Assembly (NCBI RefSeq): GCF_030816155.1
Contig: NZ_JAUSXR010000001.1
Coordinates: 1,240,001 to 1,304,000, forward strand
From: Arthrobacter woluwensis
GTDB taxonomy: Bacteria; Actinomycetota; Actinomycetes; Actinomycetales; Micrococcaceae
Direction of reading: 5' to 3'
Length of the DNA: 64,000 bases
Below, piece by piece: positions 51,319-63,617 of the stretch (its first letter is position 1; each line of letters starts with the position of its first letter). The position numbers and the translations under genes were made by a program. The notes beneath the pieces were generated by a model. The model worked only from the letters and a program-made list of their open reading frames with translations. It had not been told where the DNA came from and did no database searches.

Positions 51319-52072
51319 GCAGCGCACCGGAGGAGCGGGGGAGGGCGTCGCCGACGTCCTCGCCTTCCCCGAGCCGCCCCGTCTCCGGCGGCGCAGGAAT
51401 CTCCTGATCACGCTGGGAGCCGTGGTGGCTATCATCGCGCTCGTCATGCTGGTGGCGGTGTACAGCCCGGTCCTGGCGCTCAAAGACGTCTCGGTCCGCG
51501 GGACCAAGATCGTGGACGCACAACTGGTCCAGGAGAAGCTGAAGCCCCTGAACGGCAAGCCGCTGCCGCAGATCAGTCACGATGACGTGGAGCGGCTCCT
51601 GCAGCCGGTGGTCCAGATCAAGTCGTGGGACATGCACTTCCGGCCGCCGAACACCCTGGTGGTCGACGTCGTCGAGCGGGCGCCCGTCGCGGTCCTCAAG
51701 AAGGCCGCGGGGCTCAGCCTGGTGGACGCGGAGGGCACGCCGCTCGCCGCCGTCAAGGATCCGGGGGCCGCGAAGCTGCCGCTGGTGGACGGCACGGACA
51801 AGAAGATGTCGGCGGACGTGTTCGCCACGGTCACCTCGGTCCTGGGCACGCTTCCGCCGTCGGTGCTGGCGCAGTTGTCGGATGCGACCGCTTCCTCGGT
51901 GGATTCCGTCACCCTCAACCTGAAGGATGGGCGCAAGGTCATCTGGGGCAACGCGGAGGACCGGGAGCTGAAGTCCAAGGTCCTCCAGGCGCTGCTCAAG
52001 ATGCCGGAGGACCCCGAGAACCCGGTGCACACCTTCGACGTGAGCGCCCCGAGGCACCCGGTCACCAAGTGA
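51311..52072 (+). CDS. ftsQ: Cell division protein FtsQ
   Basis: A 253-residue bitopic protein. A basic cytoplasmic tail (PPRLRRRRN) is followed by one membrane helix near residues 32-54 (LLITLGAVVAIIALVMLVAV). The POTRA domain begins ALKDVSVRGTKIV near residue 57, and the beta domain includes PNTLVVDVVERAPVAVL. FtsQ links early and late divisome proteins through FtsL and FtsB. The ATG at 51311 lies inside the end of murC with AAGGA just before it. An intergenic region of 168 bp with its own promoter signals separates it from ftsZ. Confidence 0.92.
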   Translation: MAEQRTGGAGEGVADVLAFPEPPRLRRRRNLLITLGAVVAIIALVMLVAVYSPVLALKDVSVRGTKIVDAQLVQEKLKPLNGKPLPQISHDDVERLLQPVVQIKSWDMHFRPPNTLVVDVVERAPVAVLKKAAGLSLVDAEGTPLAAVKDPGAAKLPLVDGTDKKMSADVFATVTSVLGTLPPSVLAQLSDATASSVDSVTLNLKDGRKVIWGNAEDRELKSKVLQALLKMPEDPENPVHTFDVSAPRHPVTK

Positions 52073-52155
52073 CTTCCCCGGCGGACTTGGGCGACACGCG
52101 CGCCGGGGTCATTGATTGTGGGCAGTGCAGCACATACCGTCAAAGACAGAGTTAC

Positions 52156-52188
52156 TTGACATAACTATAACCCTCAACTAGAGGGTTA
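52156..52188 (+). promoter_or_regulatory. ftsZ promoter region with inverted repeat
   Basis: A consensus -35 TTGACA at 52156-52161 is followed by an inverted repeat TAACCCTC-N5-GAGGGTTA (52168-52188). The -10 is ambiguous: TAGAGG at 17-bp spacing lies within the repeat. The repeat could be an operator or an RNA hairpin; the GTG start is 52 bp downstream. Confidence 0.6.
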
Positions 52189-52240
52189 AGGTTTGGGTTG
52201 AGAGCAGACATCGTAAGAAACTACCCAAGGGGCACGTAAC

Positions 52241-53431
52241 GTGGCAGCACCGCAGAATTACTTGGCCGTCATCAAGGTCGTCGGCATCGGCGGCGGTGGC
52301 GTGAATGCCGTCAACCGGATGATTGACGTTGGGCTGCGCGGTGTGGAATTCATCGCCATCAACACCGATGCCCAGGCGCTCCTCATGAGTGACGCGGACG
52401 TCAAGCTCGACGTCGGGCGCGAACTCACCCGCGGTCTCGGCGCCGGCGCCAACCCCGATGTCGGACGCCAGGCCGCCGAGGACCACTCGGACGAGATCGA
52501 AGAGGTGCTCCGCGGTGCGGACATGGTCTTCGTGACCGCCGGCGAGGGCGGCGGCACCGGCACCGGTGGCGCTCCCGTGGTGGCGCGCATCGCCCGTTCG
52601 CTCGGCGCCCTGACCATCGGTGTGGTCACCCGTCCGTTCACCTTCGAGGGGAAGCGCCGTGCCACGAGCGCCGAGAACGGCATCGACGCGCTGCGCGACG
52701 AGGTCGACACCCTCATCGTCATCCCGAACGACCGCCTGCTCTCCATCAGCGACCGCAACGTGTCCGTCCTGGACGCCTTCCGCTCCGCGGACCAGGTGCT
52801 GCTCTCCGGTGTCCAGGGCATCACGGACCTCATCACCACCCCGGGTCTGATCAACCTCGACTTCGCCGACGTGAAGTCGGTCATGCAGGGCGCCGGTTCG
52901 GCCCTCATGGGCATCGGCTCGGCGCGCGGTGACGACCGTGCGGTCAAGGCCGCGGAGCTGGCCATCGCCTCGCCGCTGCTCGAAGCGTCGATCGACGGCG
53001 CGCACGGCGTGCTCCTGTCCATCCAGGGTGGCAGCGACCTCGGTCTGTTCGAGATCAACGAGGCCGCCCGCCTGGTCCAGGAGGTCGCGCACCCCGAGGC
53101 CAACATCATCTTCGGCGCCGTCATCGACGACGCCCTCGGCGACGAGGCCCGCGTCACGGTCATCGCGGCCGGTTTCGACGACGTTCAGGCGACCTCCCCG
53201 TCCCTGGAGAGCAAGCCCGCCGTGCCGGCTCAGGAGGCCGCTCCCGCGCAGCCTGCCCAGCGTCCCGCGGCCGCTGCTCCGGCCGCCACCCCGGCGGCCG
53301 GCCTCAGCGCCTGGGGCCAGCGCTCCGCAAGCCCCGTGAAGGAGCCGGACTTCCAGGCCGAGCTGCCGACCGTCGTCGAGCCCGACCTCAGCAGCGGCGG
53401 CGAGCTGGACGTTCCGGACTTCCTCAAGTAG
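52241..53431 (+). CDS. ftsZ: Cell division GTPase FtsZ
   Basis: A 396-residue tubulin homologue that forms the Z ring. The GTPase domain has [13 protein letters not shown] near residue 16, the tubulin signature [11 protein letters not shown] near residue 105, and the T7 loop with [11 protein letters not shown] near residue 203. A 65-residue linker rich in Pro and Ala precedes the C-terminal peptide DVPDFLK, which binds SepF in actinobacteria (no FtsA is present). GTG start with AAGGGG upstream. It has its own promoter region and a terminator-like hairpin after the stop. Confidence 0.98.
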   Translation: MAAPQNYLAVIKVVGIGGGGVNAVNRMIDVGLRGVEFIAINTDAQALLMSDADVKLDVGRELTRGLGAGANPDVGRQAAEDHSDEIEEVLRGADMVFVTAGEGGGTGTGGAPVVARIARSLGALTIGVVTRPFTFEGKRRATSAENGIDALRDEVDTLIVIPNDRLLSISDRNVSVLDAFRSADQVLLSGVQGITDLITTPGLINLDFADVKSVMQGAGSALMGIGSARGDDRAVKAAELAIASPLLEASIDGAHGVLLSIQGGSDLGLFEINEAARLVQEVAHPEANIIFGAVIDDALGDEARVTVIAAGFDDVQATSPSLESKPAVPAQEAAPAQPAQRPAAAAPAATPAAGLSAWGQRSASPVKEPDFQAELPTVVEPDLSSGGELDVPDFLK

Positions 53432-53451
53432 GCCGGCACGACTGAACTGAG

Positions 53452-53490
53452 GACAGGGACCCGCAGGCCACCGGCTTGCGGGTCCCTGTC
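53452..53490 (+). terminator. Hairpin terminator after ftsZ
   Basis: 18-bp stem with one G-T pair (53452-53469 with 53473-53490), 3-nt loop, ending 27 bp before pgeF. Confidence 0.75.
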
Positions 53491-53517
53491 CATGAGGACC
53501 TGAGGAAAGGACCAGCG

Positions 53518-54213
53518 ATGTTCGCCTGGCAGGCGGAACTGATCCCGGGCGTGCGGGGCGCCTTCACCAGCACGGAGGCCGGGAATCTGGCGTTCCACGT
53601 CGGCGACGACGCGGAAGCCGTGCGTGCGAACCGCACGGCGCTCGAGGAACGGCTCGGCGCCGGCCCGGTGCAGTACATGTCCCAGGTGCACGGCAAGGAC
53701 GTGGCCGTGATCGACGCCGTGAGCCGAGGTGCCGAGGCGCCCGTGGCCGACGGCCTGGTCTCGCGTGGACTGCCGCTGGCCGTCATGGTCGCCGATTGCG
53801 TCCCGGTGCTGCTGGTCGGCGACGGCGACGGCGCACCCGTGCTGGCCGCCGTCCATGCCGGCCGCCCCGGCCTCGCTGCAGGTGTGGTGCCCGCTGCGCT
53901 GGAGGCCATGCGCCGGCTCGGCGCCCGTGACATCAAAGCCTGGCTGGGCCCGAGCGTCTGCGGTCGCTGCTATGAGGTTCCGTCCGCTCTCCGGGACGAG
54001 GTGGCGGACCTGGTTCCTGCCACCTTCGCCGAGACGAGTTGGGGGACCCCCGCACTGGATCTGCCGGCCGGTGTGAGCGCGCAGCTCGCGGCCGAGGGCG
54101 TCCCCGTGCTGTACCGCGGGGAGTGCACGATGGAGAATGACACTCTGTACTCGCATCGGCGGGCCCCCGGTGAGGGACGCCTGGCGGGACTGATCTGGTG
54201 GGAGAACGCATGA
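53518..54213 (+). CDS. pgeF: PgeF/YfiH family peptidoglycan editing protein
   Basis: A 231-residue protein of the YfiH/multicopper-polyphenol-oxidase (DUF152) family. Zinc-site residues appear as QVHGKDV near residue 59, ADCVPVLL near residue 98, AAVHAGRPGL near residue 118 and GPSVCGRCYEV near residue 143. In Escherichia coli the enzyme removes L-Ser wrongly added by MurC, which suits its place behind the Mur genes. GAGGAAAGG precedes the ATG at 53518. The stop overlaps the yggS ATG by 4 bp. Confidence 0.9.
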   Translation: MFAWQAELIPGVRGAFTSTEAGNLAFHVGDDAEAVRANRTALEERLGAGPVQYMSQVHGKDVAVIDAVSRGAEAPVADGLVSRGLPLAVMVADCVPVLLVGDGDGAPVLAAVHAGRPGLAAGVVPAALEAMRRLGARDIKAWLGPSVCGRCYEVPSALRDEVADLVPATFAETSWGTPALDLPAGVSAQLAAEGVPVLYRGECTMENDTLYSHRRAPGEGRLAGLIWWENA

Positions 54214-54962
54214 ACACCCAATCGGCTGTCGACGGCGCGCCGCAGGACGAGCGGACCGCTGAACTGGCCGCCCGGCTGGAGCGGGTCCGCCGGCGCATCG
54301 AGGACGCCTCCCGCCAGGCGGCGCGCGAGAAGCCCGAGCTGATCGTGGTCACCAAATTCCATCCCGCCGAGGACGTCCGGCGCCTGTATTCTCTGGGCGT
54401 GCGGGAGGTCGGCGAGAACCGGGATCAGGAAGCCTCGGCGAAAGCGGCCGAGCTGGAGGACCTCGAAGGGCTCCGCTGGCACTTCATCGGTCAGCTGCAG
54501 AGCAACAAGGCCCGGTCGGTGGTGCGGTACGCGTCGGCGGTGCACTCCGTGGACCGTGAGTCCATCGCCGCCGCCCTCTCGCGGGCCGTGCTCGCGGAGC
54601 GCGAGAACCACGGCCGCGCCGATCTCGACGTCCTGCTGCAGGTCAACCTCGACCCGGCCGCCTCGGAGCAGACGCGGCGTGGCGGAGCCCTTCCGGCAAG
54701 CCTGCCGGCGCTGGCGGACCACGTGGCCTCGCTGGAGGGCCTGCGCCTGCGGGGTCTCATGGCCGTCGCCCCGCTCGGGGCGGACCCTCGTCCGGCCTTC
54801 GAGTGGCTCCACGCGCTGTCCGGAGAGCTGCGGGCGGCCCATCCGGAGGCGACGATCCTGTCCGCGGGCATGAGTCACGACCTTGAGGACGCCATCGCCT
54901 GTGGCGCGACACACCTGAGGATTGGCACAGATGTCCTCGGTCCGCGTCCCCCGATGGGGTAG
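54210..54962 (+). CDS. YggS family pyridoxal phosphate-binding protein
   Basis: A 250-residue PLP-binding protein of the YggS/PLPHP family, a TIM barrel without enzymatic activity known from other species, with a role in PLP homeostasis and amino-acid metabolism. The PLP Lys lies in IVVTKFHP near residue 48; REVGENRDQEA, WHFIGQLQSNKA, SVDRESIA, VNLD and the C-terminal SAGMSHDLEDAIACGATHLRIGTDVLG are all characteristic. It is coupled to pgeF by an ATGA overlap and followed by sepF after 85 bp. Confidence 0.94.
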   Translation: MNTQSAVDGAPQDERTAELAARLERVRRRIEDASRQAAREKPELIVVTKFHPAEDVRRLYSLGVREVGENRDQEASAKAAELEDLEGLRWHFIGQLQSNKARSVVRYASAVHSVDRESIAAALSRAVLAERENHGRADLDVLLQVNLDPAASEQTRRGGALPASLPALADHVASLEGLRLRGLMAVAPLGADPRPAFEWLHALSGELRAAHPEATILSAGMSHDLEDAIACGATHLRIGTDVLGPRPPMG

Positions 54963-55047
54963 CGTCGAAGAGACGGGGAGTCCGGGCTCTGTTGCCCATC
55001 AAGGATTCCAGTGCCGGCCACGCAGATACTAGGAACGGAGTCGATCC

Positions 55048-55590
55048 ATGGCCAGCTTCATGCAGAAGACCATGCTTTATCTCGGCCTCACGGACGCGGA
55101 TGAGCATCTCGATGCCGAGCACGCCAAGTTGCCTTCGCGTCCCGCAGAAGGATCCCAGCATCACGAGGCCGAGGAGCGTGAAGGCTCGCCGTTCGAAGAA
55201 CGGCCCGCCGCAAAGCCGCAGGCAACCCGGGAGGCGCCTGCTGAGACGGAATACCGCGCGCCCGTCACACCCATCAAGCGTATCGCCCCCGTTCGAGACG
55301 AGCCAGCAGACTTGCGACAGATCACCACCATCCACCCCCGTTCCTACAACGACGCCAAGGTCATCGGCGAGAGCTTCCGTGATGGAATCCCCGTGATCAT
55401 GAACGTCACCGACATGGGCGAGGCCGATGCCAAGCGCCTGGTGGACTTCTCCGCCGGCCTGGTCTTCGGTCTGCACGGCAGCATCGAGCGCGTCACCAGC
55501 AAGGTGTTCCTGCTCTCGCCGTCGTTCGTGGAGGTGCTGGGCGAGGACAAGAAGTCCGAGTCCCAGGCCAGTTTCTTCAACCAGAGCTGA
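55048..55590 (+). CDS. sepF: Cell division protein SepF
   Basis: A 180-residue cytoplasmic protein. The amphipathic N-terminus ([14 protein letters not shown]) should bind the membrane. A linker of about 75 residues, rich in Glu, Pro and Ala, is followed by the SepF/DUF552 core from about residue 93 ([32 protein letters not shown], then [31 protein letters not shown]; each quoted in part only for identification). SepF anchors FtsZ to the membrane in species without FtsA. It is preceded by a spacer of 85 bp. Confidence 0.95.
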   Translation: MASFMQKTMLYLGLTDADEHLDAEHAKLPSRPAEGSQHHEAEEREGSPFEERPAAKPQATREAPAETEYRAPVTPIKRIAPVRDEPADLRQITTIHPRSYNDAKVIGESFRDGIPVIMNVTDMGEADAKRLVDFSAGLVFGLHGSIERVTSKVFLLSPSFVEVLGEDKKSESQASFFNQS

Positions 55591-55644
55591 CCCCCTGAGC
55601 GGGTTCAGTGACCAGATGACCACGCCAGACGGAGGGGCTGCTTG

Positions 55645-55932
55645 ATGGGCCTGTTGTTCGCCCTCATCTACATCGCCTTCCTGCTGTTCATGGTCGCTCT
55701 GCTGGTCAGGCTTGTCATCGACTGGGTGCAGGTCTTCGCCCGGCACTGGCGGCCGCGCGGTGCGGCCCTGGTGGTGGCGAGCATCGTGTATTCGATCACA
55801 GACCCGCCCCTGAAGTTCCTCCGGAGGCTCATTCCGCCTCTGAGGCTGGGTAATGTGTCCTTGGATCTCGCCTTCATCGTGCTGTTCATCGTGGTGAGCA
55901 TCGCTATGGCAATATCCAGCAGTTTCGCGTAG
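55645..55932 (+). CDS. YggT family membrane protein
   Basis: A 95-residue membrane protein with two hydrophobic segments (residues about 3-25 and 68-92). They flank the family motif RLVIDWVQVFA and SITDPPLKFLRRLIPPL. YggT proteins lie between sepF and divIVA in many Gram-positive bacteria; the function is not established but linked to membrane or division processes. GGAGGGG precedes the ATG at 55645; a TTG one codon earlier is less likely. A gap of 162 bp to divIVA suggests that divIVA has its own promoter. Confidence 0.9.
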   Translation: MGLLFALIYIAFLLFMVALLVRLVIDWVQVFARHWRPRGAALVVASIVYSITDPPLKFLRRLIPPLRLGNVSLDLAFIVLFIVVSIAMAISSSFA

Positions 55933-56094
55933 TTTCAGATCAGTCCAGGCAACGTCTCCGGTGACCCCGGTGGCGTTCAGGTGGGCTGCGGCTTCCGTCC
56001 ATATGATGGACGATTCGAGCCGCGCGCCCACTTTAGGTAACGTAGTCGTCAGGGCCATTCGCTCTACGACGAAAAGAACCAATGAGGTGACCAG

Positions 56095-56742
56095 ATGGCT
56101 TTGACGCCAGAAGACGTTGTCAACAAGCGCTTTCAGCCGACGAAGTTCCGTGAAGGATACGACCAGGATGAGGTCGATGACTTCCTTGACGAGATCGTCG
56201 TGGAGCTCCGCCGTCTGACCCAGGAGAACGAGGAGCTCCGCAAGGAGCTCGCCGCCAAGGGCGGGGACGTTGTCGTGGTGGAGTCCGTGACGGAGGAGAC
56301 CCCCGCCGCTGCCGCGGAGGAGGCGCCGAAGCCGGAGCCCGTGAAGGAGGAAGCGCCGAAGGCCGCTCCCGCCGCCGCGGAGCCCGCTCCTGTCACGTCC
56401 GCCATCCCGGCTTCCGCGGAGTCCGCGGCCGGCCTGCTCGCCATGGCGCAGCAGATGCACGACAAGCACGTCGCCGACGGTGCCGCTCAGCGAGACAAGA
56501 TCATCGCTGAGGCCCAGATCGAGGCGAGCACCCTGGTCAACGACGCTCAGGAGAAGTCCCGTCAGGTGCTCGGTGTTCTGGAGCAGCAGCGCTCCGTCCT
56601 CGAGCGCAAGGTGGACCAGCTGCGTGGCTTCGAGCGCGACTACCGCAGCCGCCTGAAGACCTACATCGAGGGTCAGCTCCGCGACCTCGAATCCCGTGGG
56701 TCCGTGGCCGCTGAGAACAGCGAACAGGGCTCCGAGAGCTGA
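56095..56742 (+). CDS. divIVA: DivIVA/Wag31 polar growth protein
   Basis: A 215-residue coiled-coil protein. The N-terminal lipid-binding DivIVA domain is MALTPEDVVNKRFQPTKF, followed by YDQDEVDDFLDEIV and a first coil (LTQENEELRKEL). A Glu/Ala/Pro-rich insert of about 60 residues leads to a long C-terminal coil (residues about 110-200). In actinobacteria it marks the growing poles and recruits wall-synthesis enzymes, and it is phosphorylated by Ser/Thr kinases in some species. AATGAGGTG precedes the ATG. It ends at a strong hairpin. Confidence 0.97.
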   Translation: MALTPEDVVNKRFQPTKFREGYDQDEVDDFLDEIVVELRRLTQENEELRKELAAKGGDVVVVESVTEETPAAAAEEAPKPEPVKEEAPKAAPAAAEPAPVTSAIPASAESAAGLLAMAQQMHDKHVADGAAQRDKIIAEAQIEASTLVNDAQEKSRQVLGVLEQQRSVLERKVDQLRGFERDYRSRLKTYIEGQLRDLESRGSVAAENSEQGSES

Positions 56743-56757
56743 TTTCGCACGGCATTC

Positions 56758-56789
56758 AGGCCGGTGACCGGATTTCCGGTCACCGGCCT
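56758..56789 (+). terminator. Hairpin terminator after divIVA
   Basis: About 14-bp stem (56758-56771 with 56776-56789) and a 4-nt loop, 15 bp after the stop. Confidence 0.8.
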
Positions 56790-56881
56790 TGCCGTGTCTC
56801 GACCGGGTGGATGACTCCGCCCGTGACCGGGTCCGCACGGGACCCGGCATGAACGTGTGAACCCCCGAGGATGTGACCCCC

Positions 56882-57520
56882 ATGAGCACCAGGCCCCACG
56901 AACCCAGGCCCCAGGAGCAGGGACCGGAGCCCGCGGACCGCGATGCGAAGCCGGCGGTGACCGGAGAACCCGGTGATGGCCGGACCCGCGCCGGTGTGCG
57001 CAAGGCCGTGATCGGCCTCTTCGCCGCGGCGGCCGTCTTCGCCTACGCCCTGGACCAGCTGAGCAAGTTCTGGGTCAGCACCACCATGGAGGAGGGCGAG
57101 CGGATCGCGGTTCTGCCTCCCGTGTTGCACTGGTACTACATCCGGAACTCCGGGGCCGCGTTCTCCATCGGGGAGAACTTCACCTGGGTGTTCACGATCA
57201 TCATGGCCTGCGTCTCGATCGCGGTGCTGGTGTTCATCCGCCGGGTGGGGTCGCTCTGGTGGGGCCTCGCTCTCGGGTTCCTGCTGGGCGGCGCCCTGGG
57301 CAACCTCACGGACCGGCTCTTCCGGCCGCCGTCCTTCGGCATGGGGCACGTGGTGGACTTCATCCAGCTGCCCAACTTCGCGATCTTCAACATCGCGGAC
57401 TCGGCCGTCGTGTGCGCCGTCTCGATCATCGTGATCCTGACGCTGCGGGGGATCGGTGCGGACGGCCGCAGACTGTCCTCGGCCAAGAGCGACGACGACG
57501 CCGAAGGGGACCGCTCATGA
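56882..57520 (+). CDS. lspA: Lipoprotein signal peptidase II
   Basis: A 212-residue membrane Asp protease that cleaves prolipoprotein signal peptides after lipid attachment. Four helices; catalytic Asp residues in GNLTDRLFR near residue 145 and FNIADSAV near residue 172, plus the conserved [12 protein letters not shown] near residue 83. A hydrophilic N-terminal extension of about 40 residues is longer than in most family members. The ATG at 56882 was chosen over a GTG three codons earlier. The stop overlaps the rluD ATG by 4 bp. The putative lipoprotein gene at 34526-35023 is one possible client. Confidence 0.95.
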   Translation: MSTRPHEPRPQEQGPEPADRDAKPAVTGEPGDGRTRAGVRKAVIGLFAAAAVFAYALDQLSKFWVSTTMEEGERIAVLPPVLHWYYIRNSGAAFSIGENFTWVFTIIMACVSIAVLVFIRRVGSLWWGLALGFLLGGALGNLTDRLFRPPSFGMGHVVDFIQLPNFAIFNIADSAVVCAVSIIVILTLRGIGADGRRLSSAKSDDDAEGDRS

Positions 57521-58476
57521 GTGACGCGCTGGAAACCGGACCGTCGACGGCGGAGGAGCAGTCCGTCGTCGTGCCGGAGGAGTATGCGGGCAAGAGGGTC
57601 GACGCCGCGCTGGCGGCGCTGCTGGACCTTTCCCGTTCCGCGGCCGCCCAGGCCGTGGCCGAAGGGCGCGTGAGCGTGGACGGCGCCGCCCCGGCGAAAT
57701 CCCTGAAGCTGTCCGCCGGACAGACCGTGGTCGTGCGGCCCTCTGAGAAGCGTGACCCGCTGGAAGTGGTGGTGGAGAAAGTGGATGGACTGGACATCCT
57801 GCTGGATGACGAGGACTTCGTGGTGGTGGACAAGCCCGTGGGCGTGGCCGCGCACCCGTCGCCGGGCTGGGTGGGGCCGACCGTCGTCGGCGGCCTGGCG
57901 GGCGCCGGCTACCGGATCTCGACGTCGGGTGCTCCGGAGCGCGCCGGGATCGTGCACCGTCTCGACGTCGGGACGAGCGGGGTCATGGTGGTCGCCAAGA
58001 CCGAACATGCCTACACCCTCCTCAAGCGGGCCTTCAAGGAGCGGACGGTGGACAAGGTCTACCACACGGTCGTCCAGGGCCTGCCCGACCCCTTGAAGGG
58101 CACGATCGACGCCCCCATCGGCCGCCACCCCGGCCACGACTGGCGTTTCGCCGTGATCGAGGACGGTCGTCCCTCGGTCACGCACTATGAGGTGCTGGAA
58201 GCGTTCGGTCGCGCCAGCCTGCTGGAAGTGCACCTGGAGACGGGCCGCACCCACCAGATCCGCGTGCATTTCTCGGCGCTCCGGCACCCCTGTGCCGGGG
58301 ACCTGACCTATGGTGCGGACCCCCGTCTCGCGGCCGACCTCGGGCTCACGCGCCAGTGGCTGCACGCCAAGGAACTGAGCTTCGATCACCCGCGCACCGG
58401 GGAACGGGTCACGGTGTCCAGCGAGTACCCGCAGGACCTGGCCTACGCGCTGGAGCGGCTCCGCGACGGACTCTGA
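57517..58476 (+). CDS. rluD: RluA/RluD family pseudouridine synthase
   Basis: A 319-residue pseudouridine synthase. An S4 domain at residues about 20-85 ([24 protein letters not shown]) precedes the catalytic domain: [16 protein letters not shown], the active Asp in [15 protein letters not shown] near residue 150, and the closing [18 protein letters not shown] near residue 245. It likely modifies 23S rRNA uridines (1911/1915/1917 in RluD); the exact target is by analogy. It is coupled to lspA by ATGA, an arrangement common in bacteria. Confidence 0.92.
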   Translation: MSDALETGPSTAEEQSVVVPEEYAGKRVDAALAALLDLSRSAAAQAVAEGRVSVDGAAPAKSLKLSAGQTVVVRPSEKRDPLEVVVEKVDGLDILLDDEDFVVVDKPVGVAAHPSPGWVGPTVVGGLAGAGYRISTSGAPERAGIVHRLDVGTSGVMVVAKTEHAYTLLKRAFKERTVDKVYHTVVQGLPDPLKGTIDAPIGRHPGHDWRFAVIEDGRPSVTHYEVLEAFGRASLLEVHLETGRTHQIRVHFSALRHPCAGDLTYGADPRLAADLGLTRQWLHAKELSFDHPRTGERVTVSSEYPQDLAYALERLRDGL

Positions 58477-58517
58477 TCCGGCGGGCGTCGTGCCACGCAC
58501 CAGCGGGGCTCGGCGCG

Positions 58518-58523
58518 TAGGAT
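58518..58523 (+). promoter_or_regulatory. -10 box of dnaE, leaderless arrangement
   Basis: TAGGAT is followed by 6 nt and the GTG at 58530. GGATGG between them is too close to act as a normal ribosome site. Confidence 0.5.
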
Positions 58524-58529
58524 GGATGG

Positions 58530-62084
<3,555 letters not shown>

Positions 62085-62148
62085 CCGTGTGCCGTGGGTC
62101 TGGCGCCCGTGTGACGTGGGTGCTTTCGGTCACCGACTCCAGGATCGA

Positions 62149-62154
62149 TAAACT
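62149..62154 (+). promoter_or_regulatory. -10 box of hisD, leaderless arrangement
   Basis: TAAACT is followed by 6 nt and the GTG at 62161. A GGAG inside the 6 nt is too near to the start for normal use. Confidence 0.45.
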
Positions 62155-62160
62155 GGAGCG

Positions 62161-63519
62161 GTGACTGACACCCATGACGCAATCCTGGACCGAGCCGACT
62201 TCTTCCGCACCGTGGACCTGCGGGGCAAGCATCTGAACCGGACGGAACTCAAGGCCGCGGTGCCCCGGGTGCATGAGGAGTCGAATCAGCAGGCCGAGGA
62301 CGCCGTGCTGGGCATCATCGCCGAGGTCCGCGCGGGTGGACATCAGGCGCTGCGGGACCTCGCTCAGCGGTTCGACGGCGTCACCCTGGACAGCGTGCGG
62401 GTTCCCCGCGAGGCGCTGCGGGATGCCCTCGCCGGGCTCGACTCCGGGGTGCGTGCCGCCCTGGAGGAGTCCATCGACCGCGCCCGCCGCTTCGCCGAGG
62501 CCCAGCGCCCGGCGAACGTGGAGACGGTGCTGGCGGAGGGCGCCGTCGTGCGTCAGCGCTGGATCCCGGTCAACCGCGTCGGCCTGTACGTGCCGGGCGG
62601 TCTGGCGCCCCTGGCCAGCTCCGTCATCATGAACGTGGTCCCGGCGCTGGCGGCCGGGGTGGAGTCGGTGGCTCTCGCCTCGCCTCCGCAGAAGGACTTC
62701 GGCGGTCTGCCGCACCCCACGATCCTCGCCGCCGCGGAACTGCTCGGTGTGGAAGAGGTCTACGCGATCGGCGGCGCCCAGGCGATCGTCTCCTTCGCCT
62801 ACGGCGTCCCGGCGGACGGACAGGAAGAGGCGCTGGAGGCCGTGGACCTGGTGACCGGGCCCGGCAACGTCTTCGTGGCCACCGCCAAGAAGCTCGTCCG
62901 GGGAGTGGTGGGGATCGATTCCGAGGCAGGTCCCACCGAGATCGCGGTTCTGGCCGACGAGACGGCCCAGCCGGCTCTCGTGGCCGCGGACCTGATCAGC
63001 CAGGCCGAGCACGATCCGCGAGCCTCGAGTGTCCTGGTCACGTCGTCGGTGGACCTGGCCGACGCGGTCCGGGAGGAACTGCTGCGCCAGGCCCGCACGG
63101 CCCGGCACTCCGAGCGCATCCTGACCGCCCTGTCCGGCCCGCAGTCCGGCGTGGTGCTGGTGGACGATCTCGAGCAGGGGATCGCCGTGGCGGACGCCTA
63201 TGCCGCCGAGCACTTGGAGATCATGACGGCGGACGCTCCGGCGGTTGCGGCGCGGATCCGCAATGCGGGCGCCATCTTCGTGGGCGACTACTCGCCGGTG
63301 AGCCTGGGGGACTACTGCGCGGGTTCCAACCACGTCCTGCCGACGTCCGGCACGGCGCTGTTCTCTTCGGGCCTGAATGTCACCACATTCCTGCGCGCGG
63401 TGCAGGAGATCGAGTACTCGCGTCAGGGGCTCTCCGAGGTCCGCACGCACATCGAGGAACTCGCCGAGGCGGAGAACCTTCCATCGCACGGCGAAGCGGT
63501 GTCGATCCGTTTCCGTTGA
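62161..63519 (+). CDS. hisD: Histidinol dehydrogenase
   Basis: A 452-residue zinc enzyme that oxidises L-histidinol to L-histidine in two NAD-dependent steps, the last of histidine synthesis. Motifs: RVGLYVPGG near residue 140, AIGGAQAIVSFAYG, VTGPGNVFVATAKKL, SEAGPTEIAVLAD, the zinc/catalytic SQAEHDPRA near residue 280, and AEHLEIMT near residue 350 followed by DYCAGSNHVLPT. It starts with GTG. The other his genes are not in the window; hisC usually follows in actinobacteria but here nrdR does, on the same strand after 98 bp. Confidence 0.97.
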   Translation: MTDTHDAILDRADFFRTVDLRGKHLNRTELKAAVPRVHEESNQQAEDAVLGIIAEVRAGGHQALRDLAQRFDGVTLDSVRVPREALRDALAGLDSGVRAALEESIDRARRFAEAQRPANVETVLAEGAVVRQRWIPVNRVGLYVPGGLAPLASSVIMNVVPALAAGVESVALASPPQKDFGGLPHPTILAAAELLGVEEVYAIGGAQAIVSFAYGVPADGQEEALEAVDLVTGPGNVFVATAKKLVRGVVGIDSEAGPTEIAVLADETAQPALVAADLISQAEHDPRASSVLVTSSVDLADAVREELLRQARTARHSERILTALSGPQSGVVLVDDLEQGIAVADAYAAEHLEIMTADAPAVAARIRNAGAIFVGDYSPVSLGDYCAGSNHVLPTSGTALFSSGLNVTTFLRAVQEIEYSRQGLSEVRTHIEELAEAENLPSHGEAVSIRFR

Positions 63520-63538
63520 GCGCGCGACAAGACCTATG

Positions 63539-63585
63539 ACCACAACATGTGGTAATTACATCCTTGTATTTTTACAACATGTGGT
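63539..63585 (+). promoter_or_regulatory. Two NrdR-box-like sites before nrdR
   Basis: Site 1 at 63539-63553 is ACCACA-N3-TGTGGT; site 2 shares ACAACATGTGGT at 63574-63585. Corresponding bases are 32 bp apart, three helical turns. A promoter fits around site 2: TTGTAT (63564-63569), 18-bp spacer, TAAACT (63588-63593). Confidence 0.7.
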
Positions 63586-63617
63586 TCTAAACTGACTTCA
63601 GCCATAGAGGAGGCGTA

